From contig NZ_JAIFAG010000001.1 in the NCBI RefSeq assembly GCF_020012125.1, positions 1,302,001-1,366,000 of the forward strand: a DNA stretch of 64,000 nucleotides. Reading direction: 5' to 3'. The notes below the pieces were generated by a model. It was not told where the DNA came from. It worked only from the letters and a program-made list of their open reading frames with translations, and made no database searches. Origin of the DNA: Hymenobacter psoromatis. Its GTDB lineage: Bacteria > Bacteroidota > Bacteroidia > Cytophagales > Hymenobacteraceae. Below, piece by piece: positions 51,092 through 59,513 of the stretch; position 1 is the stretch's first letter, and each line of letters begins with the position of its first letter. The position numbers and the translations under genes are program-made.

Positions 51092-53062
51092 CTACTGCAC
51101 GCGGGTGAGGGCAACTTCGCGCACCGGTGAAATTACCAGCGGTACCTTTTCCACCTTCACCGACGAGGTGTCGAGGCCAAAGTACTGGGCCTCGCCCGAG
51201 ATGAACTGCTTGATGTAGAAGTAGGCCTGCATCACGAGCTTTTCCTGAGTCGGGAAGTCGTTTTCAACCGACAGGTATTTTTCCAGCACCACGAAGCGGA
51301 AGTCGCCCGTCACATGCTGCTTGCTGAGGGAGGCGTAGCGCGAGGTAATATCCACCTCCTTATTGCGCACCAGGTCCTCGACCACCTTGCGGAAGAAAAG
51401 ATTGATGCGCTGCTGCACCCGGAAGCCCAGCCGGAAATTGATACGGAATACGTCGTCAGGTGCTAGCTCGGTTACCTTGTACTCCATCGTGTACGGCTCG
51501 TCGGTAGTATCGACGTGGATAAACCAGTAGATATCAGCGCGTTTAGGACGTTTCTGAAAGATGGAGTAGATGATTTTTTGCTCAATCTCACTGGCCCGCT
51601 CGGCCGAAGTCAGAAAGACGAGGTGAGTAGCGTACTTGCCAATGGACTCGTCGTTGCTCAGTTGCTTTAGTGGCTCGATGTAAGGTTCCATCTTTACGAA
51701 GTCGGTGAGGCGGCGCTTAATGTAGAAGGCCTTAAGCCAGACGTACATAACGGTCATTAGCATCGAACCAATAGCCAGCGACACCCAACCGCCGTGCGGG
51801 AATTTTACCAGATTGGCCACCAAAAAGGAACCCTCAATAATCCCGTATATCGCCACAAAGAAGGCTACCACCGATAGGGCCACCCGCTGCACTTTACGTA
51901 GCCACATGGTTAGCAGCAACGTGGTCATGAGCATGGTGATAGTGATGGCTAAGCCGTAAGCCGCTTCCATGTTGGAGCTTTCGCGGAAAAATAACACTAC
52001 GCCGATGCAGCCGATGAGTAGGAGCCGGTTCATGCTGGGCACAAACAGCTGGCCCTTCACATCGGTGGGGTAGTTGAGCTTCACTTTAGGCCACATATTG
52101 AGACGAATGGCCTCAGATACTAGCGTAAAGGAACCCGTGATAAGGGCCTGCGAGGCAATAACGGCCGCCACCGTAGCCAGCCCAATGCCAAAAAGCAAAA
52201 ACCACGGCGGCATGAGCGCATAAAAAGGGTTGGCCACATCGGCCAGCGGCCCCTGGCCCATCGTCTGGCCCTGGTGTTCCAGCAGCCAGGCGCCCTGGCC
52301 CATGTAGTTGAGCAGCAGCGTAGTCTTCACAAAAGCCCAGCTGATGCGGATATTACCCTTGCCGCAGTGACCCAGGTCGGAGTACAGCGCCTCGGCCCCC
52401 GTTGTGCAAAGAAATACCGAGCCCAGCAGCCAGAATCCACCGGGGTAATGCACCAGTAGCTGGTAGGCGTGGTAGGGGTTGAGGGCGCGCAGAATAGTCG
52501 GATTCTCAATAATCCAGGCCGCACCCAGCACGCCTAGCATGGTAAACCACAGGAGCATAATCGGCCCAAAAGCCTTGCCTACAATCTGAGTACCAAAGCT
52601 TTGCAGTAAGAAAAGCCCCGCGATGATACCAATAACGATAGGCACCGTGGGAATAGTAGGGTAGATAATCCGCAGCCCTTCTACGGCGGAGGCTACTGAG
52701 ATGGGCGGCGTAATCACGCCATCGGCCAGCAGCGCCGCCCCCCCAATAATAGCTACTGCCGAGAGCCAGGCCCCGCGCCGCCGCACCAGCGCGTAGAGCG
52801 AGAAAATTCCCCCCTCGCCATTATTATCCGCATTGAGCGTGATAATCACGTACTTAATAGTGGTTTGGAGCGTCAGCGTCCAGATAACGCACGAGATGCC
52901 GCCGAGCACCAGTATCGGGTCAATATGGTTGGGTATCCGGCCGCTCTTCAGGATGGACGACATCACGTAGAGCGGCGACGTGCCGATGTCGCCATAAATA
53001 ATGCCCAGCGCGATAAGCAGCCCAGCCCCGGAAATGGCGGTGTGCGAGGATTTAGAACTCAT
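51092..53062 (-). CDS. kup: Kup/KUP/HAK potassium uptake transporter
   Basis: A 656-residue transporter with twelve membrane segments in the first 430 residues and a cytoplasmic C-terminal domain. Signatures are GIIYGDIGTSPLYV, NADNNGEGGIFSLYALV, ADGVITPPISVASAVEGL and GAEALYSDLGHCGK. It imports K+ by proton symport. The C-terminal region (QRINLFFRKVVEDLVRNKEV) matches the family. It stands alone, with a terminator behind it. Confidence 0.95.
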   Translation of the reverse strand: MSSKSSHTAISGAGLLIALGIIYGDIGTSPLYVMSSILKSGRIPNHIDPILVLGGISCVIWTLTLQTTIKYVIITLNADNNGEGGIFSLYALVRRRGAWLSAVAIIGGAALLADGVITPPISVASAVEGLRIIYPTIPTVPIVIGIIAGLFLLQSFGTQIVGKAFGPIMLLWFTMLGVLGAAWIIENPTILRALNPYHAYQLLVHYPGGFWLLGSVFLCTTGAEALYSDLGHCGKGNIRISWAFVKTTLLLNYMGQGAWLLEHQGQTMGQGPLADVANPFYALMPPWFLLFGIGLATVAAVIASQALITGSFTLVSEAIRLNMWPKVKLNYPTDVKGQLFVPSMNRLLLIGCIGVVLFFRESSNMEAAYGLAITITMLMTTLLLTMWLRKVQRVALSVVAFFVAIYGIIEGSFLVANLVKFPHGGWVSLAIGSMLMTVMYVWLKAFYIKRRLTDFVKMEPYIEPLKQLSNDESIGKYATHLVFLTSAERASEIEQKIIYSIFQKRPKRADIYWFIHVDTTDEPYTMEYKVTELAPDDVFRINFRLGFRVQQRINLFFRKVVEDLVRNKEVDITSRYASLSKQHVTGDFRFVVLEKYLSVENDFPTQEKLVMQAYFYIKQFISGEAQYFGLDTSSVKVEKVPLVISPVREVALTRVQ

Positions 53063-53147
53063 TTGTTGATGGCGTAATTACTTAATCAGGCAGCGGGAGG
53101 TGAAGCTCGGTGGCGCGGTAAAAGTAAGACAGGGCATACTTCGCGCT

Positions 53148-53798
53148 TTACGCAGGTGTTTCAGGAATGGCCGGCTCGGCTGGGGGTAGGGCTTCCAGCG
53201 CCGCCAGCAGGGCGGCCGCTTCGGCCGCCGCTTGGTCGTGGGCCCGGTCGATGCGGCGGTTTAGTTCGCGCACCAGGCGCTGCCAGGTGGCCGCTTCGCC
53301 AGGCAGTGCCACATGAACGGCTTCGCGCCCCAGCCGCGCCAGCCGTAGCCGGTTGGTACCCCGGTGGCCATACAGTAGTAGTAGACCAGCTGCCAGCAGG
53401 CCCGCCATCGTGGGCAAAGTCCGCAGCCAGTTATTTAAAAACAGGATGAGCACCACCGCCAGGCCCAGCCCACCCAGCAGATACCATAGCAGCCAGCGCA
53501 CCGGCCGCACCTCGGCCCCCTCCAGTTCGCGCAGCCCAAACGATTGCCCCAGTACCGTGAGGGTGCTGTCCGTCAGCATGAAGCGCCCATCGGGGCTGCC
53601 CACCGTAGGTAAGGGGGGTAGGGGTGGGGCGGGGGCCTCAGCCGCCGCCCCCGGCGTGGCCGGGGGCGGGGCTTCGGGGGCCGGTAGGGGGGTAGGGGTG
53701 GCCCAAAGGCCGCCTACCCCGGCCGTACCACTGCGCACCCAGGCCGGGGCGCGGGCGGCCGGCTGGGTATCCGGCAAGATGGTAGGTGCCGTCAGCAC
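53148..53798 (-). CDS. Membrane protein with Pro/Ala-rich N-terminus, unknown function
   Basis: A 216-residue protein: an N-terminal Pro/Ala-rich linker (about 1-65), a short DGRFMLTDSTLTVLGQSFGL segment, two adjacent membrane helices (about 103-142) and an Ala/Leu/Glu-rich cytoplasmic tail. A segment like QSFGLRELEGAEVRP resembles small bacterial DUF6232-type proteins, but this is weak. The GTG start is 18 nt after the FKBP stop, so the two are cotranscribed. A later start cannot be excluded. Confidence 0.6.
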   Translation of the reverse strand: MLTAPTILPDTQPAARAPAWVRSGTAGVGGLWATPTPLPAPEAPPPATPGAAAEAPAPPLPPLPTVGSPDGRFMLTDSTLTVLGQSFGLRELEGAEVRPVRWLLWYLLGGLGLAVVLILFLNNWLRTLPTMAGLLAAGLLLLYGHRGTNRLRLARLGREAVHVALPGEAATWQRLVRELNRRIDRAHDQAAAEAAALLAALEALPPAEPAIPETPA

Positions 53799-53816
53799 CC
53801 CGGCCGACGCGGCGGC

Positions 53817-54467
53817 TCAGTTGTTCACTTTCAACAGCTCCACGTCGAAAATCAGCGCCGAGTCGGGGCCGATGTCGCGGCCCGCGCCGCGCTTGCCATA
53901 GGCCAGGTCCGAGGGGATGTAGAGGCGGTATTTCGAGCCTTCAGGCATCAGTTGCAGGGCTTCGGTCCAGCCAGCAATCACGCCGTTGACCGGGAAAGTA
54001 GCCGGCTGGCCGCGCTGGTAGCTGCTATCGAAAACGTTGCCGTTGATGAGGGTGCCGTGGTAGTGCGTCGTCACCGACGAGCGCAGGGTAGGCTTGGGAC
54101 CAGTGCCCTCGGTTAGCACTTCGTATTGCAGGCCGCTGGGCAGCGTGGTGATGCCCGGCTTGTGCTGGTTTTCGGCGAGGAAGGCTTCGCCTTCGGCTTT
54201 GTTGTTCATGGAGTTAGGGTTTGAGGAATCGTTGTCGTCCTGGTCGTCGTCCTGGTTGTCATCGCTGCCGCCGAGCTGCTCCTGCAGCTGCTGCATGGCG
54301 GCTTGCATCTGCTCCTGAGTGAGGCGGCTGGGCTGCCCGGCCATGCCCTCCTTGAGGGCGGCGGCCAGGGTATCAATATCCAGTTCTAGGCCCTGCTGGG
54401 CAAAGTTGCGGGCCAGGTCGCGGCCAATAATGTAGCTGACCTGCTGTTGATTGGTGTCGAGCGTCAC
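53817..54467 (-). CDS. FKBP-type peptidyl-prolyl isomerase
   Basis: A 216-residue foldase. The N-terminal helical dimerisation domain (VSYIIGRDLARNFAQQGLEL) and a Gln/Asp/Asn-rich linker (GGSDDNQDDDQDD) lead to a C-terminal FKBP domain (about 105-216: TTHYHGTLINGNVFDSSYQR, GVIAGWTEALQLMPEGSKYR, IPSDLAYGKRGAG). The frame is open to 54602, but GTG 54467 (MTLDTNQQQVSY) matches FkpA/FklB beginnings and follows a CACATTTG -7-like box. That choice removes any signal peptide, so the protein is probably cytoplasmic. Confidence 0.88.
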   Translation of the reverse strand: MTLDTNQQQVSYIIGRDLARNFAQQGLELDIDTLAAALKEGMAGQPSRLTQEQMQAAMQQLQEQLGGSDDNQDDDQDDNDSSNPNSMNNKAEGEAFLAENQHKPGITTLPSGLQYEVLTEGTGPKPTLRSSVTTHYHGTLINGNVFDSSYQRGQPATFPVNGVIAGWTEALQLMPEGSKYRLYIPSDLAYGKRGAGRDIGPDSALIFDVELLKVNN

Positions 54468-54571
54468 GGAAAAGAAAGGGGGTAGGCTGACCGGCTGGCT
54501 AAAGCCGGCCAAATGTGGAAAATGAAGAATTGCGGCTGCAAAGGTCGGCACCACAGCCGGCTTCTCACGCA

Positions 54572-54598
54572 AGAAGCCCCGCCGGGGGCGGGGCTTCT
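54572..54598. terminator. GC-rich hairpin upstream of the FKBP gene
   Basis: AGAAGCCCCGCC and GGCGGGGCTTCT form a perfect 12-bp stem with a 3-nt loop, just past the stop of the 44-residue small gene on the minus strand. It likely terminates that gene. Confidence 0.7.
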
Positions 54599-54629
54599 GC
54601 AAGCAATAGGGTGGGAAAACCCGCTTTGG

Positions 54630-54764
54630 CTAGAGGTAATGGTGGTCCTCTTCGCCATGCAGGTGAAAGGTCAGATTGAGGGAAGCCAGCCGCATACTCA
54701 GGTAGCGGAGCGAGCCCAGGCCGCCAAGCAGCAGCAACGAGGAAAGGACAGTGGTCTTTTTCAT
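54630..54764 (-). CDS. Small 44-residue protein with hydrophobic N-terminus and His/Glu tail
   Basis: The minus strand encodes MKKTTVLSSLLLLGGLGSLR then YLSMRLASLNLTFHLHGEED and HHYL before TAG. The N-terminus looks like a membrane anchor or signal; the C-terminus is a histidine/acidic patch (HLHGEEDHHYL) that could bind metal. A perfect -7 box (54797-54804) gives a 26-nt leader, and a strong hairpin follows the stop. Promoter, frame and terminator together argue that it is real. No family is known to me. Confidence 0.6.
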   Translation of the reverse strand: MKKTTVLSSLLLLGGLGSLRYLSMRLASLNLTFHLHGEEDHHYL

Positions 54765-54796
54765 GAGCGCTGATAATTAAGTGATTAAACGCAGTG

Positions 54797-54804
54797 CAAA
54801 GATA
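54797..54804 (-). promoter_or_regulatory. -7 box TATCTTTG for the 44-residue gene
   Basis: A perfect TAnnTTTG on the minus strand at the right distance (33 nt) from ATG 54764. Confidence 0.6.
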
Positions 54805-54856
54805 CGAAAGCCAGTCCAAATATGTTAGGCATGCCGACTAAATTGTAGGGTAATTA

Positions 54857-55423
54857 CTAGCTGCTCTCAGCGAACTCCCGCGTATTCTCAGCCATCTGGG
54901 TAAAGTGACGGCGGGCGTGCTGAGCCAGAAAGTAGACGTACTCATACACATTCAGCTTGCCCAACCCATTTACCGACATGGTGGTGTAATAAAGTAGTCC
55001 CTCGCCACGTGATAAACGTTGCAGGCAAGCTAGAGCCTGGGCCAACTGCTGGCGTAGCTGTTCCCGCACAGCCGGCCCAGGCAATTGCTGGCGGGGCTCC
55101 ATGTGCTCGGGCCGCATCCAGGGGAAAGCGTGCAGTACACCGATGGCAGCCAGCTTATCGCGTGGGAATTGGTAGGCCGTCAACTCGGCGTTTAAGTCGA
55201 GCCCCTGCGGATTATTCAGTGCTTTAATGGCCCCTTTCTCAATCAAAATGAGTAAGAAATGATTCGTTAGGCCAATGTGGAGCAGCACTTCATCAACCGT
55301 CCAGCCCTGGTCAACTGGACGATAGCTGCGCAGGTCGGCGGGTTGGTCAAACCACGCATCTACCAACGCGAACGTATCGGTAAGGCAGCTAACTAACTCA
55401 GTGAGCAGGTCACGAATTTCCAT
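54857..55423 (-). CDS. DinB-like metal-binding four-helix protein
   Basis: A 188-residue four-helix-bundle protein of the DinB/YfiT superfamily. The three metal-binding histidines are in the usual places: WTVDEVLLHIGLTNHFL (first), and the C-terminal VYFLAQHARRHFTQM pair (HxxxH). Members act as thiol-dependent transferases or are uncharacterised. This is not DNA polymerase IV. The frame is open to 55492, but ATG 55423 (MEIRDLLTE) is the usual start. Confidence 0.85.
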   Translation of the reverse strand: MEIRDLLTELVSCLTDTFALVDAWFDQPADLRSYRPVDQGWTVDEVLLHIGLTNHFLLILIEKGAIKALNNPQGLDLNAELTAYQFPRDKLAAIGVLHAFPWMRPEHMEPRQQLPGPAVREQLRQQLAQALACLQRLSRGEGLLYYTTMSVNGLGKLNVYEYVYFLAQHARRHFTQMAENTREFAESS

Positions 55424-55463
55424 TGCTATGCGATTAAAATTAAGAAATCTGAATCCGTGTGCG

Positions 55464-55886
55464 TTAGGTAGAGCTGGTATGGTCGGCCACAATAACCCAC
55501 TGCCCTTTAATACGCTGAAAAACCAGCAGAAAATAGCCCTGCAAGTCGCCGGCGGCTACCCCCGGCCGGGCCAGGTGCCAGTGGCCCACCACCTGCGCCG
55601 CCTCGGGGCTCAGCAGCGTAATGCGCAGGCCGCTGAAATCAAGCTGGCCCATCTGGGCGGCATCGGGGTAGCTGCGGCGGTAGTTATCGAGGGTAGGCTG
55701 CCAGCCGTAGGTCGGGCCCTTGCGGCCGATGAACACCAGCGAATCGGAGTGCCAGTAGCCGGCCATGAAGCCGGGGATGTCGCCCCGGTTCCAGGCCGCC
55801 GTTTGGGTGGTCAGCACCTGGGCGATGGCTTGGCGGGGGGTAGGCGGCGTGGCCAGCGCATAAGCTAGGGCGAGAGTCAGCAGCAT
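55464..55886 (-). CDS. Secreted NTF2-like (SnoaL/DUF4440-type) protein
   Basis: A 140-residue protein with a short signal peptide (MLLTLALAYALA) and an NTF2-like cone fold: QAIAQVLTTQTAAWNRGDIP, FMAGYWHSDSLVFIG, then beta-strands ending GYFLLVFQRIKGQWVIVADH. Such proteins bind or convert small molecules; the activity is unknown. The frame continues upstream to 56369 as a shadow across the mtgA gene, so ATG 55886 is used. It is 44 nt behind mtgA on the same strand. Confidence 0.85.
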   Translation of the reverse strand: MLLTLALAYALATPPTPRQAIAQVLTTQTAAWNRGDIPGFMAGYWHSDSLVFIGRKGPTYGWQPTLDNYRRSYPDAAQMGQLDFSGLRITLLSPEAAQVVGHWHLARPGVAAGDLQGYFLLVFQRIKGQWVIVADHTSST

Positions 55887-55930
55887 ACAGATAAAGAGTA
55901 AGGAAGATGACGAACGACTGCGGGCAACTC

Positions 55931-56692
55931 CTAGCGGCTCAGCAAGGTAGCTACGTAGGCGGTGCCGCCCAGCGCCCGCATATTGCGCAGCACGCGCAGT
56001 TGCTTGGCCCGCGCCTGCGGCCCCGGCTGCCCGGCCCGGAAGCGTAGCGGATTGGGCAGCACGCCAGCCAGCAAGGCCGCCTCGGGAGCGCTCAGGCTGC
56101 GGGCGGGCTTGTGAAAATAGCGCTCGCTGGCGGCCTCCACCCCAAAGGTGCAGTCGCCCATCTCGGCCACGCTCAGGTACATCTCCATAATGCGGCGCTT
56201 GCTCCACAGCAGCTCGATGAGCACAGTAAAATACGCCTCGGCGGCCTTGCGCACGTAGGAGCGGCCCTGCCACAAAAACACGTTTTTGGCCACTTGCTGC
56301 GAGATGGTGGAGCCGCCGCGCACCGGCTGGCCCGCGGCGCGGTGCCAGTTGTACTGCGCCGCCCGCCACATCCCATCCACGTCGAAGCCGTGGTGCACCA
56401 GAAACCGCTGGTCCTCGGCCGCTACCAGGGCCAGCGGCACGCTCGGGGCTACCTCATCGAGCGAGGTGAAATCGTAGCGCACGTGGCGCGGGTCGGGCTG
56501 AATGCCGTAGTAGCCCTGGCCCACCGGCGCGTGCGCGCGGCGGTCCAGCATGAGCCAGGTGGCCGGCGGCGCTACCCACCGGTACAGCAGCACCCAAGCC
56601 ACCGTCACTAGAAACAGCGCCGCCAGGGTTTGCAGCGTCATCCGCCCGGCCGTGCGCCAGGAGGGTAGGAGCGTTTGAATAGACTGTGCCAC
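55931..56692 (-). CDS. mtgA: Monofunctional peptidoglycan glycosyltransferase
   Basis: A 253-residue GT51 enzyme with one N-terminal membrane segment (LQTLAALFLVTVAWVLLYRW). The catalytic blocks are AAEDQRFLVHHGFD (E93), GGSTISQQVAKNVFL, KRRIMEMYLSVAEMGDCTFG (second catalytic glutamate) and the PEAALLAGVLPNPLRF end. It polymerises lipid II glycan strands and has no transpeptidase domain. It and the NTF2-like gene are probably cotranscribed. Confidence 0.94.
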   Translation of the reverse strand: MAQSIQTLLPSWRTAGRMTLQTLAALFLVTVAWVLLYRWVAPPATWLMLDRRAHAPVGQGYYGIQPDPRHVRYDFTSLDEVAPSVPLALVAAEDQRFLVHHGFDVDGMWRAAQYNWHRAAGQPVRGGSTISQQVAKNVFLWQGRSYVRKAAEAYFTVLIELLWSKRRIMEMYLSVAEMGDCTFGVEAASERYFHKPARSLSAPEAALLAGVLPNPLRFRAGQPGPQARAKQLRVLRNMRALGGTAYVATLLSR

Positions 56693-56730
56693 GGAGGCTA
56701 AATTATAGGTTAGAATGAGGAATTGTTAGA

Positions 56731-56861
56731 CGTTTGTCATTGCGAGCCTGCAAAGCAATCTTTTCTTGTCGGCTGCTCACTGAGAAGGCCAATCGGCGCG
56801 GCCGTGAGGGAAAGCTTGCCGCGTCCTTTCTTGATGCGCAACATGCTCGCAATGACAGACA
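56731..56861. repeat. Dispersed palindromic repeat, GTCATTGCGAGC family, copy 3
   Basis: GTTTGTCATTGCGAGCCTGC at the left and GCTCGCAATGACAGAC at the right form the arms. The centre holds a divergent stem. It fills the gap between mtgA and the App1-type gene. Confidence 0.7.
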
Positions 56862-56866
56862 GCCCG

Positions 56867-57997
56867 CTACTCTTCCATAACCTTCTGCAAGCCTCCTAAA
56901 GAAATAAAGCTGTGAGCGGCGGCGTGGGTGGCGGCGGCCCGGTAGTCGGGCACCAGCAGCATTTCCACGCCCGTATCGCGGCGCAGGGCCTCGGCGAGAG
57001 GGCCCACGCGGGCGGCACGGGCCGGCACACCCACGTCGCGGATGTATACCACCCGAATGCGGCCGGGGTAAGTGCGCACCACTTCCGCATAGATATCGGG
57101 GTCGCGCTGCCCGCTGTCGCCCAGCAGCAGGAAGGGTAGGAGGGGATAAGTATCGAGTACCTGGTTGATTTCCTTGAGCTTATGGCCGTGGTGGGGCGAG
57201 GAGTCAGCGGTGCGGCCCTCCGAACCGGGCGTGCGGCCCAGCAGGGTTTCGCGCAGCAGCAAGGGGCCGGGCGGCACGCCTTGCAGCCGCAAAAAGTCAT
57301 CGAGCACGTCGTAGAGGTTCCAGGGCGAGGAGCTGACGTAGAAGAACGGGTTGTCGGGCCGGCCGCTCTGCCCGCGCAGCAATGCTTGGTAAAAGGCCGC
57401 CACGCCCGCCAGCGTTTCGTGCGAGTGAGCGTTGCGCAGCAGCACCGTGCGCAGCATCCTCAGCAGGTGGGTGGCGCGGGTCACAATCACGGTATCGTCG
57501 AGGTCCGAAATCACTCCAAACTCGGCCGTGGGCGGCGGAATCAGGACCTGCCCTACCCCCTCCACCTGGCCCAGCAGCCCCCGGAAGCGCTGCGGCAGCC
57601 GGCTTAGCCGCACCGGCACCGGGTGCCAGAGGTAGTCTACGGCCGGCGGCAGCACGGGCGGGTCGAGGCTGAGGGTGAAGTAGCCGGTCGGGCCCGTGGT
57701 CACGGGCAAATCCAGGTGCTCGGGCAAAGAAATAAGCACTTCGGCCCCCGGAATCTCGCGGCTGTTGAAGCGCCGGTACATGGCCTGGAGGTTGCGCCAC
57801 GGCGAGTCGGCGTTGGTTTGGGGAGTCAGGCCACGGTCGGCGAGTAGGCGGCCCTTCACGTAGAAGCGGTGCACGGTGCCGTAGCTGCGATACACATCCA
57901 GGTGCAGCGGGCGCAGCCGGCCCAGCCGCGCCGCCACGCGCGTCACCGACGCATCAATCCATTCCCAGGCATCCGCAAGCCGCTGGCCAATCTCCAT
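56867..57997 (-). CDS. App1-type phosphatidate phosphatase family protein
   Basis: A 376-residue protein with a C-terminal HAD-like catalytic domain of the App1/DUF2183 family. The nucleophile motif is VISDLDDTVIV (D165, D167, T169), with FFYVSSSPWNLYDVLDDFLR and the lysine/acid part LLGDSGQRDPDIYAEVV. The N-terminal half is a beta-rich domain (HRFYVKGRLLADRG). Yeast App1 dephosphorylates phosphatidic acid; bacterial substrates are unproven. A TAGGTTTG -7 box ends 4 nt before the ATG, so the mRNA is probably leaderless. Confidence 0.88.
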   Translation of the reverse strand: MEIGQRLADAWEWIDASVTRVAARLGRLRPLHLDVYRSYGTVHRFYVKGRLLADRGLTPQTNADSPWRNLQAMYRRFNSREIPGAEVLISLPEHLDLPVTTGPTGYFTLSLDPPVLPPAVDYLWHPVPVRLSRLPQRFRGLLGQVEGVGQVLIPPPTAEFGVISDLDDTVIVTRATHLLRMLRTVLLRNAHSHETLAGVAAFYQALLRGQSGRPDNPFFYVSSSPWNLYDVLDDFLRLQGVPPGPLLLRETLLGRTPGSEGRTADSSPHHGHKLKEINQVLDTYPLLPFLLLGDSGQRDPDIYAEVVRTYPGRIRVVYIRDVGVPARAARVGPLAEALRRDTGVEMLLVPDYRAAATHAAAHSFISLGGLQKVMEE

Positions 57998-58001
57998 CCG
58001 G

Positions 58002-58009
58002 CAAACCTA
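58002..58009 (-). promoter_or_regulatory. -7 box TAGGTTTG for the App1-type gene
   Basis: A perfect TAnnTTTG on the minus strand ends 4 nt before ATG 57997 (TAGGTTTG-CCGG-ATG). Confidence 0.6.
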
Positions 58010-58065
58010 CGGCGGGCGGGAGAACTGAAAGGGTAAAGCTGGATTCTGACCAACGAAAGCGACCG

Positions 58066-58098
58066 CAAAAAAAGACCGGCTGCCTAAGCAGCTGGCCT
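58066..58098 (-). terminator. Orphan terminator-like hairpin on the minus strand
   Basis: On the minus strand GGCCAGCTGC-TTAG-GCAGCCGGTC (one internal mismatch) is followed by seven T. No minus-strand gene lies upstream, since topoisomerase IB is divergent, so it may end a small RNA or be fortuitous. Confidence 0.35.
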
Positions 58099-58264
58099 TC
58101 GACTTTTCGAGTGGCGAACAATGCGCCGCACTTCGCAGTGCGTCCCTTTCTTCAGCATCCGAAACGCTCCACTCTCTGCACACATATACTGCGCGGCTCC
58201 GAAAAAAGCTGCCTCACCCCGCGCGCCAAATCTGCGTAGAAGGCACCTCTAAGCCCCGCCTTTT

Positions 58265-59386
<1,122 letters not shown>

Positions 59387-59400
59387 GTGAGTAGTCGGTG

Positions 59401-59510
59401 ATGGGTAAGAAAGAACGTCATGCTGACGAAAGAAGCATCTCTACCGCACGAAACCCGAACGGTGCGGTAGAGATGCTTCCTTCGTCAGCATGACGTTCTT
59501 TCTTACCCAT
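59401..59510. repeat. Long palindromic repeat, GCATCTCTACCGC family, copy 2
   Basis: Arms of 48 bp (59401-59448 with 59463-59510) pair with a single mismatch around a 14-nt loop. The core TCATGCTGA...GAAGCATCTCTACCGC is shared with 28065-28172, but the outer arms differ in sequence while staying self-complementary. It separates two convergent genes and ends 3 nt before the stop of the minus-strand one. Confidence 0.8.
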
Positions 59511-59513
59511 TAC

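Noticed and set aside
54857..55423. DinB-like gene as DNA polymerase IV
   Set aside because: The protein is the metal-binding DinB/YfiT four-helix family, not the Y-family polymerase.
55887..56369. Upstream extension of the NTF2-like protein to 301 residues
   Set aside because: The extra part lies in another frame of mtgA and is Arg/Ala-rich shadow sequence; the signal peptide starts at 55886.
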